This document shows positions 56,197 to 64,000 of a stretch of 64,000 bases of DNA, piece by piece. The position numbers were made by a program, and so were the translations under genes. The notes beneath the pieces are model-generated. The model was not told the DNA's origin, did no database searches, and was given only the letters and a program-made list of their open reading frames with translations. Source of the DNA: Arabidopsis thaliana (lineage: Eukaryota; Streptophyta; Magnoliopsida; Brassicales; Brassicaceae); NCBI RefSeq assembly GCF_000001735.4, contig NC_003071.7, forward strand, positions 14,285,443-14,349,442, read 5' to 3'. Position 1 is the stretch's first letter; each line of letters starts with the position of its first letter.

Positions 56197-58155
56197 CTAG
56201 ATCTGCAAAAGCAGAAAAGAGACCTCGAAATTAAATCACATAAACAATTATATACACACACATGCAGGCACATCCTCCGAAATATGGTAGTATTAGAATT
56301 TATACTACAAAAGTCAAAATACACGAAGGCCAAAAAAAGAAAAAAAACCCCAATGAATGCTCTAAAGAAGCGCAAGGTGTGTGTGTGTAATTAAATTAGA
56401 TTGAGTCAACATTGTTGACCTAAGCCAAACAACATGTCTCTCGCATGCATTTATCCATTTTAGATCCCAATGAAGAAATAAACTAGTACTAATATAGATG
56501 TATAAACTATAATTATATAGACATTAAATAAGTATTCATTTTACCATAGTTTATTTAACCGATAGAGTAGTATCTAGCTATAGTGGAACCTTAATTAGTA
56601 TAACAAAGGAAAATAGAGAGGAAACAAAACCAGATAGTACGAGGCTCCGTGTTGAAGAGGGTGAAGAGCGACGCCATATTCATCGGTGACAATGGGCTGA
56701 CCCGCGGAATTAATCAGAACAACCTCTTCCCCAAATGCATCCCTCACATTGAACGGTCCTGAGCTCACTTCAAGCTCCATTTCATTGATGAAAACTCTTA
56801 TTCGTGCGTCCGCTGCATCCATATTTAGCCATTGTTATCCCATTATTTCATGTTAGTATAATGACTATAACAATCTATATAAAACAAAATTGTAAAGCTC
56901 ACACAATCTATTTTCAAGAAAGAGAGAGAGGGTATATAGAAATAAAGAATCATCTAAAGGCTACTAAACATGAAGGTTTTAAAAAAAGATTTGTATGGAT
57001 CAATGTGTCCCTTACATTGTTGACACAAAATTAATGTATCTCTACGATTGAGTAAAATTTCAACATGTATATAAGTAATCTATAACTTAAAAAGGGTGAT
57101 AACTTTATATATTAACATTACCTTGAACTTGAAGCTGGTCCGAAGTTGATGGGACAGTAGCGAGAGAATGCGAAGTAGTAATAGTGGTGGCAGTAGAAGT
57201 AGTGGGAGGAATATGAAGCATGATGTTATTGTTGTTGTTGTTGTTGTTGTAAGAAGCTATTTGATGATTAGTGGTAGCGTAACAAATCTGAGTCTGTGGC
57301 TGTTGCAACATCTTCATCCTCATTTCTTCAACTTCTTTCTCACTCAAGTGTTGTTGATGATGAGTTCCATAACTCACACTACCGTTCATGATCTCACTCA
57401 GCAGGAGTCCGGTACACGTTGGAGCCGGTTTTTGTTGCTCAATCATATCACCGGAGAGAAACCCTAATTGGGATGAGACGGTGATACCTTCAAACCCTCC
57501 GACAGTGGAGACCGGGAAGAGAAACGCCGGTTCCGGTGGAAACATCCCCATCATTTGACTACCACCCAAAGAGAGATTAGTGTTGTTCTTGTTCTTGCTT
57601 TTTCGGGGTTTGGTGGATTTGGAGGAGGAAGAGGAGGAGGAAGAGGAAGAGGAAGCCGAAGGTTGCGGCTGCGGCTGCGGTTGCGTTTGAGGGAGAGAGT
57701 GTTTGGAGTGGTTGTGGAGGAGGCGGAGTTTGTGTTTACTACGGGACTTACGGTTTTGGAACCAGTAGAAGACGTTAGCATCACCGACTTGGCCGTATTC
57801 TTGAAGCTGAGCCCTAATCCTCCTGATCTCCTCTCTTGGAGGATTCACCATCCCGGAGTTAAAGATTGCTTCAAGTATCCGAATCTGCTCTGGCTTTGGA
57901 TTCCATCTTGGTTTTGGCTCTGGACTCCTCTCCACTTCACATCCTAAAAAATTCACAATCTCATCAGATAAGAGTTCTTTAAAACAAAATTTAGTTTTGA
58001 ATTGGTAAATATGTAGAAGTAGAAGGACCTGAAGAGAAAGGAGAAGATCGGTGAGAAGCAGAAGGCAAGAGAGGAGAGTTGATGTCATGTTGCCATTGAT
58101 GGGGATGAGGTTTGGACTTGAACATGCTTGGCCAGTGTCTATTCGAAGAAGCCAT
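56197..58155 (-). CDS. WOX9: WUSCHEL-related homeobox 9 (STIMPY)
   Basis: Four exons: 58029-58155, 57122-57943, 56631-56812 and a six-base final exon 56197-56202 (isoleucine plus TAG). Together they encode 378 residues, the length I know for WOX9. The homeodomain is in exon 2 (about 53-117: [20 protein letters not shown], then helix 3 [18 protein letters not shown]), with the enlarged loops of WOX proteins. It is followed by glutamine/proline, serine (S12) and asparagine (N8) runs. A conserved C-terminal module of the WOX8/9 clade sits in exon 3 ([34 protein letters not shown]). If the last intron is retained, translation would continue ten codons further to 56595 (388 residues). WOX9 maintains cell division in shoot and root meristems and acts with WOX8 in early embryo patterning. 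Confidence 0.93.
57222..57248. repeat. (GTT)n microsatellite coding Asn run in WOX9
   Basis: A GTT/AAC triplet run in exon 2 encodes eight asparagines. A separate GAG-type run near 57620-57655 encodes the serine run. Length variation here would keep the frame. Confidence 0.8.
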
Positions 58156-61100
58156 AACTAATTAACTCGATCCGCAGAACACAGATGTATGTGTATGCAT
58201 ATGATGATGATTGATGTTGAATGATGATGTGATGATGATGTGATGTGTCAAAAAGAGAGGAGGAAGAGACAGGGAACAGAATGGCTAAATGGAAAGATAA
58301 ATAAAAATGTGAATAGGGCAAAAGGGTTACGACCTCTTTCTCTCCCTCTTATAGCCTCTCTTCACCTACCCAACCTGTTTTCATATATTCATTCATCTCT
58401 TTTACATAAATTTAATTTAAAGTCTCACCCATATTTCTATACACCATTTCTCTTTCTCTCTATATCTATGTATCTATCTATGATGTATAGATGTGTATCT
58501 ATATCATTATGTGTATATGTTTAGTAAAGACAAAAAAAACTATCACTACTTCTCTTGTTTAGGGAATCAAATGAATTAGAGAAGTAGGCTAAATCCTATT
58601 AACAGAAATGTTATAAAAGAAAATAGGAACACTGTTTTCATTACGTTTTATTATTAACTACTTCAGTCAAACAGTATGATTTAGTTGCATACTTGCATTA
58701 AATAGTTTTGAACAAAAAAAATTGCATTAAAAAGTAAATTTATTAATTCTATAGAAGGTCTTTGATCGCTTATATATAGATTATGAGGAGCACTTTGACA
58801 TTTTAGATTTGAATCCAGTTTTGCTTGTCATGGTTCAATTATGATAAAATAAAAACTGTTTTAGGGGTTAGTTCCCTTTAGTGTCATCTAGTGGGAAAAT
58901 GTGTATATCACCAATGGAAATTCAAAAGGCATTATTACAGTATTAAAAAAAGAGTGACAAGGTTAGTATTTAAGTACGTCAAAATGTGCTAGTCGACGAG
59001 TAGCCTATATTGCTATAACGTTAAATCACTGATGGATTGACCAATACTTCAATAACAAATAGAAGAAGACAATTTTGGAAATCTTAAATTTCTTCAACAG
59101 TCATTTGATTAGTTGTGTATCATGAGCGTTTCTTTTAGCCTCGCAAACAAATAGAAGACCGCATGCATTCACACTGTCTAATAAACCACTTTGAGAGTCC
59201 GAAGGAGCTTCACTGAATTAGCCCCAAACCATATCAATCTCACTCACAAATGACCAAATTGATAGCATACCCTGTGGCGAATGCTTAATACCATTAAATA
59301 ATTTTATCATTTGTGTTTTTCATATATGTACAAAAAAATCCAAAATCCATATGAAAATAACTGATAGAGAGACTAGTTATATGTGCCCAAAAAAAAAAAA
59401 AAAGAGAGAGACTAGTTATATAGATTTATAGAGTGGGTACTGAATTATTTAAAAATATTCAATATTTATTATAAGAAATTATTTTAGCAATTTTAAAAAG
59501 TTGCCATACAAAGTCATCTGTAATTTTACAAGGGTATTTGAAGCGCACTCCAAAAATTTCTGTTTACTTTAGGTTTATACTAATAGACTCTGAATTCATA
59601 TTACTAAATTAAAAAATTTAATTAGTAGAGCAATACAGATTTTCTGTTACTACATCCATATTAGAGTTTGCATGGTATTTCATTCGTTTGTTTTGTTATT
59701 CACATTCCTAATATCAATTTCTGAGATAGAAAACAGTAAGAGACAGGAAGAAACTCAAAGTGATCATTAATGCAACCCCATGCCTCACTTCCTTACACTT
59801 CTTGCATTAAACTCCAAACTGCTTCTGCAGTTCAAACGTACGAACACAAATTTCTTCAGAAATTGAAACAACAGATTCTTTGAAAGTGATCCATGTTTGG
59901 TTCTGAACTAGGATTTTTTCTCCTTTTTATTATTTTCTCCTCTGACATCTCAAAAAAAAACATTAATTAAAACAAGACAGAAAGATTGTAAATTTTCTCA
60001 CATTTTATGTTTATTTATTAACTATAACAAGATGGGTTTTTATTATTTGCTTGTATTACAAAAAAATAAAATCATGTAGTTTCTGGATTTTCAGTCTGTG
60101 CAGAAGAGGATTCTCTCGGTCACCTTCGGGGCATCGGCCTTAAATTCGGATGGGGAGCAAATGGTTTGTTTGGACGTAGGAATAGTCATAATCAAATTAG
60201 CAAACACGATTTTAGGAGTTTTGTGATGTAATAGTACGGAAAAAAGAAACATGTATTAATGGGGAAAATACGAAATTTTAAGAGGTCAGGATGGGTGGTG
60301 GTGTATAGTAATTGCAAAGAAATTAAGGTCATTTTTTTTTGGATTGACTCGAGGGTCTTTGTTGATGATCGTTCCCTTTAATAACGTATTAATAATTCTT
60401 CAGTTTCTTTTGAAATATTAAGATTCTTTTCATCTGCATTTATTTCAAATATAAACTAAATGGAGCCTTTTTTATCAGACAAAAAAAAAAAACTAAATGT
60501 GAGCTTTATTTAAAAGACTAACTATTGAATGGGACTATGGGACAATGCTAAACAGTCTTAGTTTATAAATCATAACTTTGTGATAGGATGCAAATAAATC
60601 AAAACAAAATGTGGCATCTCCATTTAACACAAGCGGTTATCAGTGTTAACTAGATCTGTAAGTAACATTGCAAAGTCTCGTTCCAAGGACTGGTCCAAGA
60701 TTATTAAGGATTCCAAAGCAAAACAATTTATGGCCTTATTTTTAAGCAAAAAAATAAAGATATTTTAGTTATGTGGATATAGTAGTATTTTATTTGTTCT
60801 TAAAATTAAAATATAAAATATATGTTTAGGCTGTTTTGGTGCTCGGGCCTTTGCAGCTTAACTTCGGCTGAATCAGAAAATGGCGATCAATGCAACCATT
60901 TAAATATCTATATTTCCATCTATTCTTATGAAACAATAAACAATTCGTTTTGATTGAAAAAAAAAACAACAACAAACAATTCGATGTACTATAAGTTTTT
61001 CAAGTTAATTTACTAATTAAGAAGATTTTTCCATGACAATCTACATACCAAAAAAAAGTTACTAATTAACATATCCTGCGTTTAATTTTTGGTTATAAGA

Positions 61101-64000
61101 AACGTCGAAGTGATTAACATACAGCCTGAATTTTTCCTATATGTTTTTGGGAGTATCTAGGTTTATCTTGTTATAATAAAATAGTTTCAAAATCTATCAT
61201 TTCATAAGCTATTGGATTGGAATTGTACTTTAACCATCTTTTCATAAATAACAGAGGCTCAGTCTCTGAATTCTTCATATGCTGTGGTACATTTATACGT
61301 TTGCTTAGGTATACAATATATTTTCTTTCAATTTTATCAGAAAAATAGTATTGGCGTCATGGAGGAACCCTAGATTTCAGTGGGATGTTCAAACGGCAAT
61401 CAATTTTGACATGTGTTTTACATATTGGGACCACTACAAGCGAATGAAAACCTTAAAAGCTCAACAAAGTACATCCAACTATTTTATTTTGGAAAATAAT
61501 TGTATTTTCTTTGTAGCCAGGAAATTTCACAAAATAACTAACGCATGATGAATCATGAATGAAAACATAAGTTCATAGTTAGAGTTGGAATGCAACAGTT
61601 TAAAAATGAGCATGGGGCACAATGTGAAGTTAGCACTTATAGCACAAAGTGCGGAGAAGTTGCCACTTTCACTTCCCACAATTATCTTTTGCTTTGTTTT
61701 TTTTAAGCAATTATGGCTCTTCATGATTTCCTTAATATTTTGATAACAAATATTCAGATATGTTCTGTTAATTGGGTTCAGATACACAAATCCTACTAAT
61801 ATATATCTCTCCCTCACACCACGCATATATGTTTGAGTGAGATTATAATCAGATTAGAGCTTTGTATATATGAAACCATTAAAATAAATTACACACTAAC
61901 TAGAATAGACCTCGACTATAAAATATAATATTTTACAGTGTGAAATGTATTCATATGAATCTCATAAAAATACATTTTTTCAAATTAATCATATGATTCA
62001 CTGACACTTCTAAATGGTAGGATATATACACGTATGTACGAAATATGGATGTTTAAACGGATAGTAACTCGGAAAAAAACTTGTGAGATCTCTCTTCTAA
62101 TGTTCAGATATTAATTTTTTTAGCGTCAACTATGTATCTTTGCCTCATAGATATGTTGTGGATGTTAGGACCAATTATTTGGAGGTGGGGGAGTGATGGA
62201 TGAGTGATCCATACCGAATAGTACTGAAGCGATAAATGGTTGTATTTTTTAAATAAGATGGAGTTTTAAAAGTTTTCTATTTTTGTTTTCATCTTCCTTC
62301 TGGATTCAATCTTTTGCTTCTCATGCTACAATCAATTTGTCCCTAACCAAAAATGTCAATAAACTGTACGATCACTTCAATTCAAGTCTTCAATGCACTA
62401 ATATATACTACTTAGTTTATTATCTTGAAAGCTGATATTATGTACCTCAATTGAGCATCCCAACATTTGAAGTTTGCTTTATATAATCGTCATCTTCAGA
62501 AATGTTTTTAAAATTATAGTTAGTTAATTACATTATATATATATATATTATTTTTATTTCTAGGTTCCGATACATATAGTATATGGGTTGTCTTATCATT
62601 TATGATATACAATTAACATATATATAATTGAGTTTAATACTTAGTAAGTATTATATCTAGATAAACGCATTTCTTTATCTATAAGAATGTACATAATATT
62701 CTATAGCCTATCATTATATTATATGGTGCGAGCTATGCATTAAATGAAAGGTACATAAAGAGGGAGCAAGAGAAATGGGTTATAGGAAAGAGGTTGTAAG
62801 TTTGTAAGCTAAAATTGCGCTCATTTTTTGCAGTCTCACTAAATGCTCACATTAGTAAATACACCAACATGCCTTCTCTTCAATGACCTAATTTCCCTTC
62901 ACATGCAATTTCCCCGATTTTCATTTTTATTTTTGTTATCTTCATCTTTGTTTTATTATTGAATCATTTTTTTTTAACAAATGAACTAACGTGACTTGAT
63001 TTAAAACTATATTATATAATTAAAATAATAGTATATAAATCCATACGTAGCGCATACACTAATCTAGTTCCTATAAAAAAATGAAGTACCAAGTACATGC
63101 TAAGCCGTGCGTAAAAAAACTTATCTTTAAACCATATGTATGCTTATCCTCAAAAAAGTTTTCTTTTTTTTTGGTTACAAACTTACAATTCTTCATTCGA
63201 TGAGAAACCACATGTTCTTCCGTGTATTGTTTAAATTGATCGCAACCATGTACATTTGTGAATTTCCAAAACTCTTGCATGATTAGACCATGTGAGACAA
63301 GCCTTCGTTTTGGATTGGCCTACATAACTCGGCCGAGCGGTTATTCACGCGGTCGGAAAATCAAGTTTGATTGTACAATTTGTACAGCGAATTGGTCACA
63401 TAGATGGTGGTGGATGGTACACAACACCACGGAGAGGGCCATCAAGCGATATTCTTGGTGGTTGCCAATATATATTACACTCTTGCTCCCATGATTAAAT
63501 GAACCATGCATGTAATTGAGAAAACTTTAAAGTAGTGATTTATATGATAATGTGCTTACAAGACTCGATGGGTTCTATAGAATCTATACGATTTTACGTG
63601 TTCTCATACAGTTAATACAGTACAACTATCTCACCCTTTTTTGCTGAATGTAGAAAAATTAAATATCTGATTAGACTCTAATGTCGAAATAAATATAGGT
63701 ATATAATTTGCAAACATTTTGATATACAAAGTTTAAAAATTATCATGCATTACAAAATGTATATTCTTAAAAAGTTCACAAAAGACATACAAAGCATGCA
63801 TTTAAGCTTAAGAAGTTGACAAAAGATGGAGAAATGGAAAATTAGTTAATTAAGCCCATTGGGAATAAGTGAAGTGTATTTGAAAAGCCTAAGAATCAGT
63901 GATCACTGATCTCACACGTGTATAATGAACTTTTGAATAAACTTGTTTATTTGTATGCAAAATACCAATTTTCTAAGTAAGGGAGATTAGTTTTCGAGAA
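58156..64000. other. WOX9 upstream region and gene-free tail of the window
   Basis: 5.8 kb without a supportable gene. The first about 200 bases are the WOX9 leader, with ATGATG-type repeats near 58200-58240. Further on there are only AT-rich sequence, homopolymers, a TA run near 62536-62551, and two small islands of higher GC, about 60095-60190 and 63290-63430, whose open frames are short and match nothing I recognise. Long upstream regulatory DNA would be expected for WOX9. Confidence 0.5.
59366..59421 (+). repeat. 17-bp direct repeat flanking an A-run
   Basis: agagagactagttatat occurs at 59366-59382 and 59405-59421. Between them are 22 bases, gtgccc followed by 15 A and a G. The arrangement is like a target-site duplication around a tiny poly-A-ended insertion. 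Confidence 0.85.

Noticed and set aside
57555-57947. Plus-strand ORF of 130 codons antisense to WOX9
   Set aside because: It is the shadow of exon 2. Its glycine/arginine runs come from the complementary Pro/Gln and Ser codons.
63258-63494. 78-codon ORF with several tryptophans at the end of the window
   Set aside because: No recognisable family, no upstream signals, and short. Not enough to call a gene, although the local GC content is slightly raised.
1-64000. CRISPR array, prokaryotic operon, phage or integron structure
   Set aside because: No regularly spaced direct repeats of CRISPR type. Genes have introns and plant promoters throughout, so bacterial systems do not apply.

Overview
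The window is plant nuclear DNA and almost certainly Arabidopsis thaliana (or an extremely close relative). It is AT-rich with short GT-AG introns. Spliced models give full-length proteins of the lengths I know for that species, in the order I remember from the lower arm of chromosome 2 (about At2g33775 to At2g33880). That placement rests on recognition, not on a database search.

Layout, low to high coordinate. 0-10 kb: RALF19 peptide hormone (+), a VQ-motif protein (-), an F-box/kelch relic (-) and AGP30 (-). 10-17 kb: meiotic axis protein ASY4 (+), a broken partial copy of the plastid RPS5 gene, an FBD-domain fragment (-) and plastid ribosomal protein S5 (-). 17-25 kb: a spacer with an unusual inverted repeat, SPL3 (+) with its 3' miR156 site, mitochondrial carrier BAC1 (-) and a dormancy/auxin-repressed protein (-). 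25-36 kb: a 530-bp Emigrant-type MITE, then FES1 (-) and tyrosyl-tRNA synthetase (+) diverging from one 444-bp promoter, an OB-fold protein (+) and an NFD6-like mitochondrial protein (-). 36-43 kb: an E6-like wall protein (-), a small membrane protein (-) and ETTIN/ARF3 (-) with two uORFs and two tasiR-ARF sites. 43-64 kb: a long gene-poor stretch with transposon debris, holding RABA1h (-) and WOX9 (-).

The genes are independent eukaryotic units, not an operon. A theme is developmental regulation by small RNAs and leaders: SPL3 (miR156) and ETT (TAS3 tasiRNAs plus uORFs) set phase change and organ polarity, FES1 acts in flowering time and WOX9 in meristem and embryo growth. Exon boundaries were worked out by hand from splice consensus and reading-frame continuity. 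All multi-exon models close in frame to the stop codon.

I found no clearly new multigene system. The items most worth checking are the 24-bp inverted repeat at 17.35-17.49 kb, a tRNA-related SINE-like block at 5.2 kb, the partial RPS5 duplication, a possible small ORF near 46 kb and a degenerate Helitron-like element near 49.4-50.2 kb.
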